Positions 34,740-43,659 of a stretch of 43,811 nucleotides of DNA are shown one piece after another (the first letter of the stretch is position 1; each line of letters opens with the position of its first letter). The position numbers were made by a program, and so were the translations under genes. A model generated the notes under the pieces. The model worked only from the letters and a program-made list of their open reading frames with translations. It was not told the DNA's origin and made no database searches. This DNA comes from Boseongicola sp. (GTDB lineage: Bacteria; Pseudomonadota; Alphaproteobacteria; Rhodobacterales; Rhodobacteraceae), in assembly GCA_028824715.1 (NCBI GenBank), contig JAPPCV010000089.1:1-43811 (forward strand). Reading direction: 5' to 3'.

Positions 34740-35528
34740 ATGAAGACAACGCTTGCGGCACTCATTCTGGCCGGGATCACTTCCTCGCAAGCGGTGCAGG
34801 CAGATGTGCCGGACCTAGGAGGTCGCGAAGTGGTGGTGGTGACGGAAAACGCCTATCCGCCACTGCAGTTCGTGGATCCGAACTCCGGTGAAGCGATCGG
34901 ATGGGAATATGACGCGATGGCGGAGATGGGAGAACGCCTGAACATCCAGATCGTGTACGAGAACATCAGCTGGGACGCCATGATCGCTGCGGTCAGCGAG
35001 GGCCAGTTTGACATGGGTATGACCGGCATCACCATCCGAGAGGATCGCATGGAAAAAGTCGATTTTTCAGATTCCTACATGGTGTCGCAGATGATGATGA
35101 TCGTCGCGGGAGACGAGGCCCGCTTCGATGATGACGAGAGCTTTGCCGCCAACGCTGATCTGCTCGCAGGTGCGCAGCCCGGAACGACGCCGTTCTATGT
35201 CACGATTTACGACATCCTGGACGGCGATGAGGCGAATCCCCGTGTCATTCAGTTCGAGACCTTCGGAGCCGCCCTACAGGCTCTGCGGACGGGTGATGTC
35301 GACCTTGTCCTGTCCGACAGCACGGCGGCGAACGGATATGTCTCCGCCTCGGAAGGCAAGCTGAAGATCGTCGGAGAGCCCTTGGGCACCGAGGAATTCG
35401 GATTCATATTTCCCAAGGGCAGCGATCTGGTCGGCCCGATGAACGCTGCGATCGCCGAAATGAAGGCGGACGGAACGCTCGATGCGCTAAACACCAAATG
35501 GTTCCTCGAGTACAAGCTGGGTCAGTAG
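34740..35528 (+). CDS. Polar amino-acid ABC transporter substrate-binding protein
   Basis: The 262-residue protein begins [20 protein letters not shown] then ADVPD, a Sec signal peptide. The mature part is a SBP_bac_3 domain: [60 protein letters not shown], and [17 protein letters not shown]. This is the lysine/arginine/glutamine-type family for polar amino acids. It has a strong AAAGGAG ribosome site. The next gene is its permease. No ATPase gene follows, so the system must borrow one or its genes are split. Confidence 0.92.
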   Translation: MKTTLAALILAGITSSQAVQADVPDLGGREVVVVTENAYPPLQFVDPNSGEAIGWEYDAMAEMGERLNIQIVYENISWDAMIAAVSEGQFDMGMTGITIREDRMEKVDFSDSYMVSQMMMIVAGDEARFDDDESFAANADLLAGAQPGTTPFYVTIYDILDGDEANPRVIQFETFGAALQALRTGDVDLVLSDSTAANGYVSASEGKLKIVGEPLGTEEFGFIFPKGSDLVGPMNAAIAEMKADGTLDALNTKWFLEYKLGQ

Positions 35529-35577
35529 GCGTGTCCTGCGGTTCCGGATGAAGTGACGGCTCCGGCCGGGTTCATGG

Positions 35578-36372
35578 ATGGACGCTCCAGCGCCTCAGGA
35601 TGATGAGTTCCCCTGGTGGCTCGTTGCCGTGTTGGCGCTGGGGGCTTACGCGTTTTGGCAGGTGCTGTCAGACAGCATGCACCGGCAGATACTCCTCACG
35701 CTCCTGAAGGGCGTGAGGATCACTGTATTCGTCACGCTGATCAGTTTCGCACTGGCGTCCGGTGTCGGCCTGCTTCTGGCGCTGGGCAGTTCGTCCAAGT
35801 GGCGTTTGGTGCGCCAGTCCGCGCGCTTCTATGTCGAAATCGTGCGTGGCGTGCCGATTCTGGTGCTGCTGCTCTACGTTGCCTTCGTGCTTGCGCCGGC
35901 ACTGGTGGAGTTGATCAACTGGGTCGGCGGGAGACTTGGAGTCGACCCCATTCGATCGCGCGACTTTCCGTTGCTGTGGCGCGCGGTGCTTGCGCTCGTG
36001 ATCGCCTACTCGGCGTTCATTTCCGAAGTCTTTCGCGCAGGGTTCGCATCCGTCCCCGCAGGGCAGGTCGAGGCTGCCAAGGCGTTGGGACTCTCTGGCT
36101 GGCATCGATTTCGGTTCATCGTATTTCCACAGGCTATCAGGACCGTGCTGCCGCCCTTGGGAAATGACTTTGTCGCGTTGGTGAAGGACAGTTCCCTGGT
36201 GTCGGTGCTGGGCGTGCTGGACGTGACGCAGCTCGGCAAGGTCACCGCCGCGAGCAATTTTCGCTACTTTGAGACCTACAATGTTGTCGCACTTATCTAT
36301 CTGGCGGTCACTATCAGCCTTTCACTTGCCTTGCGGCGGCTGGAACGCAGATGGCGGAAGCCGGCTGCCTGA
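35578..36372 (+). CDS. Polar amino-acid ABC transporter permease (HisM/GlnP type)
   Basis: The 264-residue inner-membrane protein has an unusual 60-residue lead-in with one helix (FPWWLVAVLALGAYAFWQVL). The family core follows: LKGVRITVFVTLISFALASG, ARFYVEIVRGVPILVLLLYV, SEVFRAGFASVPAGQVEAAKALG, the last part being the EAA loop. RTVLPPLGNDFVALVKDSSLVSV is the hallmark of HEQRo/PAAT permeases. It follows the binding protein by 49 bases. Only one permease is present, so it probably acts as a homodimer. ATG 35578 lacks a strong ribosome site. Confidence 0.92.
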   Translation: MDAPAPQDDEFPWWLVAVLALGAYAFWQVLSDSMHRQILLTLLKGVRITVFVTLISFALASGVGLLLALGSSSKWRLVRQSARFYVEIVRGVPILVLLLYVAFVLAPALVELINWVGGRLGVDPIRSRDFPLLWRAVLALVIAYSAFISEVFRAGFASVPAGQVEAAKALGLSGWHRFRFIVFPQAIRTVLPPLGNDFVALVKDSSLVSVLGVLDVTQLGKVTAASNFRYFETYNVVALIYLAVTISLSLALRRLERRWRKPAA

Positions 36373-36491
36373 ACCCGTCCCGAAATTTGCAAGAGTTTGC
36401 CAAACGGGTTCTGTCGACTGAATTTTGCGTTAGGAGTCAGTCATCTATGCAAATGACGACGCGGGAAGCCGACGGTGTCGAACTGGATTCT

Positions 36492-36506
36492 TGTAATTGA
36501 ATTACA
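36492..36506. promoter_or_regulatory. Perfect palindrome upstream of the transpeptidase gene
   Basis: TGTAATT-G-AATTACA is a perfect 15-base palindrome in a GC-rich context, ending nine bases before ATG 36516. It looks like an operator for an unknown dimeric regulator. If it works in the promoter, the true translation start is more likely a downstream ATG (36543 or 36591). Confidence 0.45.
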
Positions 36507-36515
36507 CAGATGTGA

Positions 36516-38210
36516 ATGGACAGCGTTGGCGTATTTGGAAAGATGTGGGATGGTGAGCCGACGGTGCGGCAAGATGCAGGTGCTTTGCAAATGATGGCAA
36601 CCGGACTGTTCCACTTGAGACGTGCCGTCCTCGGCGCGCTTTGTGCGCTGTTCTTGATGGCGGGCGGGGCGCATCCAGTTTTCGCCCAGAACGGATCTTC
36701 GGAATTCGTCGAAGCCGTGGCCAAGGCTGCGGCCGGGGACCGTGTCATCGCCGAATTCTATGAGGCCACGGGCTACAGGCCGATTTGGACGGACAGAAGC
36801 AGCAAGGCGACGCAGCGACGGGCCGCATTCCTGAAGGCGGCCGGTGACGCACCCTCCCATGGCCTTCCGTCTGACCGCTACCGGCCCGAGATCCTGAACA
36901 TCAATCCCCGCCGAGTACGTTCCGAACATGACCTTGGACGGCTTGAAGTCGAGTTGACCCGCCTGTTCCTTCGCTATGCGCGAGACGTGCAGACCGGCAT
37001 CCTGGTGCCAGGCCAGGTCGATGAGGAAATTGCGCGAATGGTGCCGTACAGGGAACGTGCGGCGATTTTGTCGGACTTCTCAAGATCATCGCCCCAAGCA
37101 TTCATCCGGGCGCTGCCGCCGTCCAGCCGGGAATATGCACAACTCAGAAAGGCGAAGGAGCGCTTGGAGAGACTGATCGGCCGGCGCGGCTGGGGGCCCA
37201 AGGTGCGGGCCAGTTTGCTGAAGCCCGGCGCGGAAGGCGCGGAAGTCGTGCAGCTACGCAACAGGCTTGTCGCAATGGGATATCTCGGACGGAACGCCAG
37301 GAGGGTCTACGATCTGAGGATGCAGCAGGCCGTGGCCGTATTCCAGTTCGACCATGGGCTTCCTGTCGACGGGGTGGCCGGCCCGGTCACGCTGCGTGAG
37401 ATCAATGTCGAGCCGACGAAACGACTCTCGCAGGTAATGGTCGCCATGGAGCGCGAACGCTGGATCAACATGCCGCTTGGTGACCGGCATGTCTGGGTCA
37501 ACATCCCGGACTTTCACGTGCGGCTCGTGGATGACGGCAAGGTCACCTACGTGACTCGCTCCGTCGTAGGTGCCAGAGGAGACAATCGCCGAACGCCCGA
37601 GTTTTCGGACGTGATGGAGCACATGGTGATCAACCCAACCTGGTATGTGCCACGATCGATCACGGAAAAGGAGTATTTTCCGAGGCTGAAGGTTGATCCG
37701 AATTCGGTTGCGCACCTGACGTTGTTCGATAGCGTCGGTGAGGTCGTGGAGCGGGACGGCGTGGAATTCGCCATGTTCGACGAGAAGACTTTCCCCTTCG
37801 AGTTGAAACAGTTGCCGGGCGAGAACAATGCGCTCGGCGTCGTCAAGTTCATGTTTCCGAATCGGCACAACATCTATCTCCACGACACCCCGCACAAACA
37901 GCTGTTCGGAGAAGACGTCCGGAGCTTCAGCCACGGCTGCATTCGCCTCCATGATCCCATCAACTTGGCCTACGCGCTCTTGAAGAGGCAGGTCGAGGAT
38001 CCGGACGTGTTCATCCACGAACGCTTGGAAGCGGGCGACGAACTCGTGGTTCAACTCGAAGAGCACGTGCCGGTTCATCTCGTGTACCGTACCGTGTTCA
38101 CGCAGACGGACGGCAAGATCCAGTTTCGGCCCGACATCTATGGGCGCGACGCACGCATCTGGGAAGCGCTGAAGAGTGCAGGGGTTTCGCTTCAGGACAT
38201 CAGGAGCTGA
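36516..38210 (+). CDS. L,D-transpeptidase, YcbB/LdtD type
   Basis: Up to 564 residues. A signal segment, LRRAVLGALCALFLMAGGAH, lies at about 34-53 and suggests that translation starts at ATG 36591 rather than 36516. The N-terminal region has the YcbB-type scaffold (EFYEATGYRPIWTD). A peptidoglycan-binding domain follows (GAEGAEVVQLRNRLVAMGYL, about 238-258). The catalytic YkuD domain includes PTWYVPRSI and HDTPHKQLFGEDVRSFSHGCIRL, with nucleophile Cys475. It makes 3-3 cross-links in peptidoglycan in the periplasm. It heads a plus-strand series of envelope genes, with lpxD following after 75 bases. Confidence 0.9.
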   Translation: MDSVGVFGKMWDGEPTVRQDAGALQMMATGLFHLRRAVLGALCALFLMAGGAHPVFAQNGSSEFVEAVAKAAAGDRVIAEFYEATGYRPIWTDRSSKATQRRAAFLKAAGDAPSHGLPSDRYRPEILNINPRRVRSEHDLGRLEVELTRLFLRYARDVQTGILVPGQVDEEIARMVPYRERAAILSDFSRSSPQAFIRALPPSSREYAQLRKAKERLERLIGRRGWGPKVRASLLKPGAEGAEVVQLRNRLVAMGYLGRNARRVYDLRMQQAVAVFQFDHGLPVDGVAGPVTLREINVEPTKRLSQVMVAMERERWINMPLGDRHVWVNIPDFHVRLVDDGKVTYVTRSVVGARGDNRRTPEFSDVMEHMVINPTWYVPRSITEKEYFPRLKVDPNSVAHLTLFDSVGEVVERDGVEFAMFDEKTFPFELKQLPGENNALGVVKFMFPNRHNIYLHDTPHKQLFGEDVRSFSHGCIRLHDPINLAYALLKRQVEDPDVFIHERLEAGDELVVQLEEHVPVHLVYRTVFTQTDGKIQFRPDIYGRDARIWEALKSAGVSLQDIRS

Positions 38211-38285
38211 GGCTCAGGTTGGAATGATGCCTGCTACTTGAAGGCCGGCAGGGCGAATTCTGCATTGCAAGCTCGCGGGTTCCAA

Positions 38286-39377
38286 ATGATTCAAACAGTC
38301 GAGGAAATTGCGGCAGCGCTGGAAGCGGATGCCTTCGGTGACATCCGGCTCTCCGTCAAGGGCGCCGCGGAGCCGAGCGAAGCCGCGCCGGACGAACTTG
38401 CGCTGGCCATGAGCCCGAAGTACGCGTCGGCCCTTGCCGGAGGCTCCGCACGAGCCGCAATTGTCAGGCATGATGCCGACTGGCAGGCTCTTGGCCTGGA
38501 GGCCGCCATCACGGTGAAGCACCCGAGAATGGCGATGGCGGCCCTGACGTCCTTGCTGGACGAAGGGCCAGAGATTGCCGTTGGAATCCATCCATCTGCC
38601 GTCGTTGACGCGAGCGCTGCAGTCGGCATGGGCGCGGCGGTCGGTCCCTTGGTCGTGATTGGACCTCGGGCGCGAATTGGCGCAAACGCCCGCATCGCGG
38701 CACATGTCAGCATCGCGGAGGATGTGGTGGTCGGACCGGACGCCCTGATTCACGCAGGTGTCAGGATCGGAGCCAGGGTCAGGATCGGAAAGCGCTTCAT
38801 TTGCCAGCCGGGCGCGGTCATCGGTGGTGACGGGTTCAGCTTCGTGGCGGGCGAATCGGACAGGGTCGAGCAGGTGCGCCGTTCGCTCGGAACGGAATCC
38901 GGTGCAATGAAGTCCGGCTGGAGTCGCATTCATTCACTGGGTTCGGTCGAGATCGGCGACGACGTGGAGATCGGCGCCAACACTGCAGTGGATGCCGGAA
39001 CGGTCAGCGCGACCCGAATCGGCGATCGCACGAAAGTCGACAACCTTGTGCAGGTCGGTCACAACGCGCAGATTGGCGAGGACGTCCTGATGTGCGGGCA
39101 TGCGGGCGTCGCGGGATCGGCCGTGGTGGGCAATCGGGTGATCATTGGCGGAAAAGCGGGGATCACCGACAATGTCACGATAGGCGACGATGTCGTGGTG
39201 GGCGGCGGTGCGATTGTGCTGTCGCGGGTTCCGGCCGGTCGGGTTCTTCTCGGCTATCCTGCCATGAAGATGGACCAATACATCGCCGCATCGAGAAACT
39301 GGCGCAGATTGCCCCGGATTCTCAAGGACATTGAAGCGCTCAAGAAAGCAGTTTCAATAGGCGACAAGGGCGACTAA
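38286..39377 (+). CDS. lpxD: UDP-3-O-acylglucosamine N-acyltransferase LpxD-like
   Basis: The 363-residue protein has a short N-terminal uridine-binding domain followed by a long left-handed parallel beta-helix of hexapeptide repeats (GIHPSAVVDASAAVGMGAAV and onward). VQVGHNAQIGEDVLMCGHAG holds the catalytic His region, and the C-terminal helices end IEALKKAVSIGDKGD. LpxD adds an ACP-borne 3-hydroxyacyl chain to lipid A precursor. ATG 38286 was chosen over TTG 38238 because it gives the usual N-terminus. This copy may not be the housekeeping one, because it is next to a private acyl carrier protein and ketoacyl synthase rather than fabZ/lpxA. Confidence 0.85.
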   Translation: MIQTVEEIAAALEADAFGDIRLSVKGAAEPSEAAPDELALAMSPKYASALAGGSARAAIVRHDADWQALGLEAAITVKHPRMAMAALTSLLDEGPEIAVGIHPSAVVDASAAVGMGAAVGPLVVIGPRARIGANARIAAHVSIAEDVVVGPDALIHAGVRIGARVRIGKRFICQPGAVIGGDGFSFVAGESDRVEQVRRSLGTESGAMKSGWSRIHSLGSVEIGDDVEIGANTAVDAGTVSATRIGDRTKVDNLVQVGHNAQIGEDVLMCGHAGVAGSAVVGNRVIIGGKAGITDNVTIGDDVVVGGGAIVLSRVPAGRVLLGYPAMKMDQYIAASRNWRRLPRILKDIEALKKAVSIGDKGD

Positions 39378-39415
39378 ACATTTGCCAACGGCTTCGATTT
39401 GGCGAATGAGACACA

Positions 39416-39679
39416 ATGAGCGGCGTCAAGGAACGGGTGATCGAAATCATCGCCGAACAGGCGGTTCTCGAGCCGTCAGACGTTTCACTCGATCTGTCTC
39501 TCGCGGATCTTGGCGTGGATTCCATGGGCCTTGTCGAGGCGATCTTCTCGATCGAGGAGAGTTTTGACATCCAGGTGCCCTTCAACGCGAACGAACCCGA
39601 AAAGAGCGACTTTGACGTTTCGTCGGTCGCTACGGTCGTGGCAACCGTCGAGAAACTCGTCGCGGAGCAAGCCGGCTAG
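39416..39679 (+). CDS. Acyl carrier protein (non-housekeeping)
   Basis: An 87-residue acidic four-helix protein. The phosphopantetheine site is Ser36 in LADLGVDSMGLVEAIFSIEE; the Met after Ser differs slightly from the DSLxxVE of AcpP, as in specialised carriers. The C-terminal part (FDIQVPFNANEPEKSDFDVS) is diverged from AcpP. It lies 38 bases after lpxD and two bases before the ketoacyl synthase gene. The carrier presumably holds acyl chains for this synthase and possibly for LpxD. Confidence 0.9.
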   Translation: MSGVKERVIEIIAEQAVLEPSDVSLDLSLADLGVDSMGLVEAIFSIEESFDIQVPFNANEPEKSDFDVSSVATVVATVEKLVAEQAG

Positions 39680-39681
39680 CA

Positions 39682-40890
39682 GTGCGACGAGTTGTCATCA
39701 CCGGATCCGGGACGATCAATCCTCTCGGCCACTCAGTGCCCGAAACCTATGAAGCCATGCGCGAGGGGCGGTGCGGAATTGGTGAACTGGACATTCGTGA
39801 CGTCGAGCGTCTTTCGATCCGAATCGGAGGGCAGGTCAAGGGGTACAATCCGGATCAACGGTTCAATCGGCAGCAGCAGGCCCTGTATGACAGGTTCACC
39901 CAATTCACCCTGATCGCCGCCGAGGAGGCGATTGCACAGTCCGGGCTTGAATTTTCCGGCCATGTTGCCGCCGAATCAGGAGTCGTGCTTGGCACGTCCG
40001 GTGGCGGCCTCAACACGCAGGACGAGAACTACCGAGCCGTGTACGAGGAGGGCAAGAACCGGGTTCATCCCTTCATCGTGCCGAAACTCATGAACAATTC
40101 GGCGGCGAGTCATGTGTCGATGAACTACAATCTCAAGGGGCCGTCCTTCACCGTCGCGACGGCATGCGCGTCCTCGAACCATGCCATGGGTCAGGCCTTC
40201 TGGCTGATTCGGTCTGGCGCGGCCACCGCGATCGTGACCGGCGGATCGGAAAGCATGCTCTGCTTTGGCGGCGTGAAGGCCTGGGAAGGTCTCCGCGTCA
40301 TGTCGAGAGACGCATGTCGCCCATTCTCCGCCAACCGGAACGGGATGGTGCAGGGGGAGGGCGCGGGCATATTCGTGTTCGAGGACTTCGAGCATGCGAA
40401 GGCGCGGGGTGCAGGCATTCTCGCGGAAGTCGTGGGATTCTCGATGACTTCCGATGCGGCCGACATCGTGATGCCGTCCCAGCAGGGCGCAACGCGCGCC
40501 ATCTCGGGCGCGTTGAAGGATGCGCGCATCGGCGCCGAGAAGGTAGGGTACATCAATGCGCACGGCACGGGCACGGCGGCAAACGACAAGACCGAGTGTG
40601 CCGCGGTGTCCAAGGTCTTTGGCCATCACGCGGACGAGGTCATGATTTCGTCCACCAAGTCGATGCACGGCCACCTGATCGGAGGCACAGGCGCCGTGGA
40701 ACTCCTTGCCTGCCTCATGGCGCTCAATGACGGGATAATCGCGCCCACGATCGGCTACGAGGAGCCGGATCCGGAATGTTCCCTGGACGTGGTGCCCAAT
40801 GAAGCTCGGGAGGCACAGGTTTCCCATGTCCTGTCGAACGCCTTTGCCTTTGGCGGGCAGAACGCGGTGCTGGCACTGAAAACCCTGTAG
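39682..40890 (+). CDS. Beta-ketoacyl-ACP synthase (FabF/KAS II type)
   Basis: The 402-residue condensing enzyme has the Cys-His-His triad: Cys162 in TVATACASSNHAMG, His294 in INAHGTGTAAND and His331 in STKSMHGHLIGGTG. It elongates an ACP-bound acyl chain with malonyl-ACP. The N-terminus, (GTG)RRVVITGSGTINPLGHSVPE, is typical. The start is GTG 39682, two bases after the ACP stop. Several positions differ from FabF consensus (SMHG for SMIG near the second His), as in specialised synthases. The partner ACP and LpxD suggest a dedicated acyl chain for an envelope lipid. Confidence 0.92.
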   Translation: MRRVVITGSGTINPLGHSVPETYEAMREGRCGIGELDIRDVERLSIRIGGQVKGYNPDQRFNRQQQALYDRFTQFTLIAAEEAIAQSGLEFSGHVAAESGVVLGTSGGGLNTQDENYRAVYEEGKNRVHPFIVPKLMNNSAASHVSMNYNLKGPSFTVATACASSNHAMGQAFWLIRSGAATAIVTGGSESMLCFGGVKAWEGLRVMSRDACRPFSANRNGMVQGEGAGIFVFEDFEHAKARGAGILAEVVGFSMTSDAADIVMPSQQGATRAISGALKDARIGAEKVGYINAHGTGTAANDKTECAAVSKVFGHHADEVMISSTKSMHGHLIGGTGAVELLACLMALNDGIIAPTIGYEEPDPECSLDVVPNEAREAQVSHVLSNAFAFGGQNAVLALKTL

Positions 40891-40969
40891 GGGCGCATGA
40901 CGTGAACTGGAACGGCATCTTGAGGAACCAAAACGCGGCGGTGAACGCCGTGCCTCGATGATGGCCTGA

Positions 40970-41383
40970 TCAACCGTCCTTGCGCCGGACACCGTAAAGT
41001 TCCAGCCTGTGTCCCTTCAACTGGTAGCCCAGCCTGGCGGCGATTCTCTCCTGGAGCGCTTCGATTTCGGCGTCAACGAACTCGAAGACTTCGCCGGAGT
41101 TGAGATCGATCAGATGGTCATGGTGATCGCGCTCGGCATCCTCGTAGCGCGCACGTCCGTCCCGGAACTCGTGCTTCTCCAGGATTCCCGCCTCTTCGAA
41201 GAGCTTGACGGTCCGGTAGACCGTGGCCAGCGAGATTCCCGGATCAACGGCGCAGGCCCTCGCATAGAGCTTCTCGACATCAGGATGATCGTTTGCCTCT
41301 TCAAGAACGGCTGCAACGACGCGTCGCTGGTCCGTCAGGCGCAGCCCCAGCGCCTCGCATCTTTGGAGTATCGTGTCCGCCAT
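40970..41383 (-). CDS. Fur family transcriptional regulator
   Basis: A 137-residue regulator. The winged helix covers LRLTDQRRVVAAVLEEANDH through ISLATVYRTVKLFEEAGILE, and the metal-binding motif HHDHLIDLNSGEVFEFVDAE is the typical Fur/Mur/Zur dimerisation segment. Its length and motif fit the alphaproteobacterial Fur/Mur class, which senses iron or manganese. I chose ATG 41383 (MADTILQRCEALGLRLTDQR), although the open frame continues to 41677. No CxxC pair for structural zinc is evident near the C-terminus, as in short Fur proteins. The ketoacyl synthase gene converges on it. Confidence 0.9.
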   Translation of the reverse strand: MADTILQRCEALGLRLTDQRRVVAAVLEEANDHPDVEKLYARACAVDPGISLATVYRTVKLFEEAGILEKHEFRDGRARYEDAERDHHDHLIDLNSGEVFEFVDAEIEALQERIAARLGYQLKGHRLELYGVRRKDG

Positions 41384-41992
41384 GCCCGTCTTTCCGTTGC
41401 GGCACCCTGTTCTATGCGAAGCGATCCCAAAGGGAAAGCGAATGGCGTGTCGGACCGTCCGAAACGCAACCCGGTCGCCATCGATCGCGATCGTGCGGGA
41501 GACCGTGCAGCTGTGCGATTCAATCCGGGCGGCAGGCCGGAATGCCGCAAGCGACCTCTGACCGATGACATGAACTGGATTGACGTGCACGATGACCAAA
41601 GAACGGACCTCCGTTCCAGGCGGAGTCCATAGTTCGGGGTGCACGAATGAGACGCCCTCCGAGATCCGTAAGGTCACGAGATTGGAGCAACTTCAAATTG
41701 CGCTCATCGCGCCGTGTATCGGCGCTCGCAGGAAAACCTGTCGAGTCGAGGCTGTCGTGAGAGGTCAAGGACACGGGACCGTGATCAGCCGGATGGGCGC
41801 GCGGTCCGGGCTTCCGTCATGACGATTGGGCGAAGGACGGAAATCTTGTCGGTGATCCGTGAATTCGGCCTTTGTGGTCCTGTTTCGAAGGCTGTGCTGC
41901 CCGTCGCGAATGTTCCTGGCATGGGTCAACGTACGACCACGCCCCGAGCCAGCGATGCCGCAGAACCCGCAGTGTCCGCCATGCGGAGCCGT
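41384..41992. other. Intergenic stretch upstream of fur, no confident gene
   Basis: About 610 bases between fur and the YceI gene, both on the minus strand. The fur reading frame stays open for about 98 codons upstream, but the translation does not resemble any family I know and has no good ribosome site. Other open frames look like shadows. It presumably holds the fur promoter. Confidence 0.45.
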
Positions 41993-42577
41993 TCAGTTGA
42001 TGGCGCGCATTGCCATCACCACGTTCAAGCCCACTTCGTCCCCGACCAGAGCCCTGTACCCGGAGGCGCCGAAACTTGACCGACTGATCTGGCCGGTCAG
42101 GCGAACCGTCAGGCGGCTAAGGTCATTCGGTGCACTGCCCGCCCGGGGCATGAAGACGGTGTCGAATGTTACCGCCCGCGTCACATCGCGTATCGTCAGG
42201 TCTCCGGCCAGCTTCGCGCCGTCCGAAAGTCGACCTGACGGGGCCGGCCTGACCGCGGTGGAGACGAAGCGAATTGTTGGGAACCGATCGGTGTCCAGCA
42301 TTGCCGCGCTCTTCAGGATTCCGGTGACAAGAAAGAACCCGGCTCGCACTCGGTCTGCACGCAGGGTCACATCGGTCGAGCTGGCAGCCAGATCGGACGG
42401 ATCGATTTGGAAATCGGCGCGACCGACTGGCATCTCGCCGTTCCGCCTGGCCCCGTTCATCCAGTATGTGAACCCTGCGCGCGAGGCACGAGGTTCCAGT
42501 TCGTAGCGTCTAAGCGATGCATGTGCAGGAAGGGGCAAGGTGCAGAAGCCCATCAGGATCAGTCGCCGGGACAACAT
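41993..42577 (-). CDS. YceI family periplasmic lipid-binding protein
   Basis: The 194-residue protein begins MLSRRLILMGFCTLPLPAHA, a Sec signal peptide. The mature part is an extended beta-barrel lipocalin-like YceI domain: LEPRASRAGFTYWMNGARRN, VTLRADRVRAGFFLVTGILK, FPTIRFVSTAV, LAGDLTIRDVTRAVTFDTVF and QISRSSFGASGYRAL are recognisable. These proteins bind isoprenoid or other lipids. ATG 42577 puts the signal peptide at the N-terminus; ATG 42625 is an in-frame alternative that would add 16 residues. The upstream neighbour is far away and the gene appears to be single. Confidence 0.88.
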   Translation of the reverse strand: MLSRRLILMGFCTLPLPAHASLRRYELEPRASRAGFTYWMNGARRNGEMPVGRADFQIDPSDLAASSTDVTLRADRVRAGFFLVTGILKSAAMLDTDRFPTIRFVSTAVRPAPSGRLSDGAKLAGDLTIRDVTRAVTFDTVFMPRAGSAPNDLSRLTVRLTGQISRSSFGASGYRALVGDEVGLNVVMAMRAIN

Positions 42578-43284
42578 CGCCGCAACGTGCCGCAGGCCCG
42601 ATGCGCTTGTCAAGATCAGCGCCATGAATGGTCAATTTGCCTCGGGATTTCCATTGGTTCTGAATGTCGTTTGCAAAGAGTGTGGCGCGGGCAGCGCCGT
42701 GAATGCGATGCGGCGCGAGACCGTCTGCCATCACGTCATGGTCGGGTTGGGCACCGATGATCCGGATTGAAATCCAACCCGCCCGATCCAATGGTCCGGA
42801 AGTGTCACGTCGGATACGACAATGTCCCATGGCATTGCGTCAGGGTGGCTGCCAGCATAGCGTTGCCGGAAAGCGCCATGCTGTTGCGGCGGCACGCCTT
42901 GGTTCCGTCCAGCGCCGCGGACACGGCGTGGCTTCCTTGATTCGACGTTGGTCCCCTGGTCGCGACCCTTTGGACGGACCCGGTGTCGGCAAGAATGTCA
43001 TTCAGTGCCAGGAACTCTGGGGCGACAATGACGAGCGAGGCCCCCGGGATGATGCTTGCCGTCTCTGGTGCGCGGCATCAGCCGCGCGACACCATCTTGC
43101 CTCCTTGCCGCCATCGCAATACGTGGGGCAACGACGGCGACACGGAGCGTTTCCCGCAGTTCATCCGTCAAATCGCAGTGCGCGACCGCCTGCCAGAGGA
43201 GACGCCTTGCGGGGCTTTGTCCTGGCAAGAAATCTCGCTGACAGGTTCACGCAACACGGTTGTGCGAACACGATGGTTGCCGGA
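42578..43284. other. Long intergenic stretch, possible decayed sequence
   Basis: About 700 bases with no supported gene between the divergent YceI gene and the truncated DMT exporter. A plus-strand frame in phase with the exporter is open from 42703, but its translation has no family features. Short open frames on both strands look like shadows. Decay of a former gene near the insertion at the right edge is possible. Confidence 0.45.
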
Positions 43285-43659
43285 ATGACGCGAAAGGACC
43301 GAATTGATGCGGCAGGAGCGTTTGCGCTTGTTGGTCTCTCCCTGTTGCTGGCCTTCAACCAGGTTGTCATCAGGGTTGTGAACGAGGGGCTGCAACCGGT
43401 CTTTTTCGCCGCCGTGCGTTCGGTGGGCGTCGTCATTTGCCTCTGGCTCTGGTTTGCCGTTCGGCGCCGCCCGCTGGGGCTCAAGCGCAAGAACCTGTTC
43501 TTTGGCTGCCTGATGGGGACGCTGATTTCGCTCGAGTTCGTCTTCCTGTTCGTGGCACTCGACCTGACGACAGTTTCGCGGACATCTGTCTTGTTCAACA
43601 CGATGCCGCTATGGATGGCGCTCCTGGCTCACGTGTTCATTGGGAATATACGTAAGTGA
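43285..43659 (+). pseudogene. Truncated DMT/EamA family transporter
   Basis: The 124-residue frame starts MTRKDRIDAAGAFALVGLSL and has the N-terminal four-helix half-repeat of EamA transporters: LLLAFNQVVIRVVNEGLQPV, FFAAVRSVGVVICLWLWFAV, LMGTLISLEFVFLFVALDLT, and SVLFNTMPLWMALLAHVFIG. Family members have about ten helices and 290-300 residues, so this is less than half. The frame stops (TGA 43657-43659) a few codons after HVFIG, exactly where the minus-strand TnpB sequence begins. The gene has therefore been disrupted by the IS element at the right edge, and the truncated product is unlikely to work. Confidence 0.75.
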
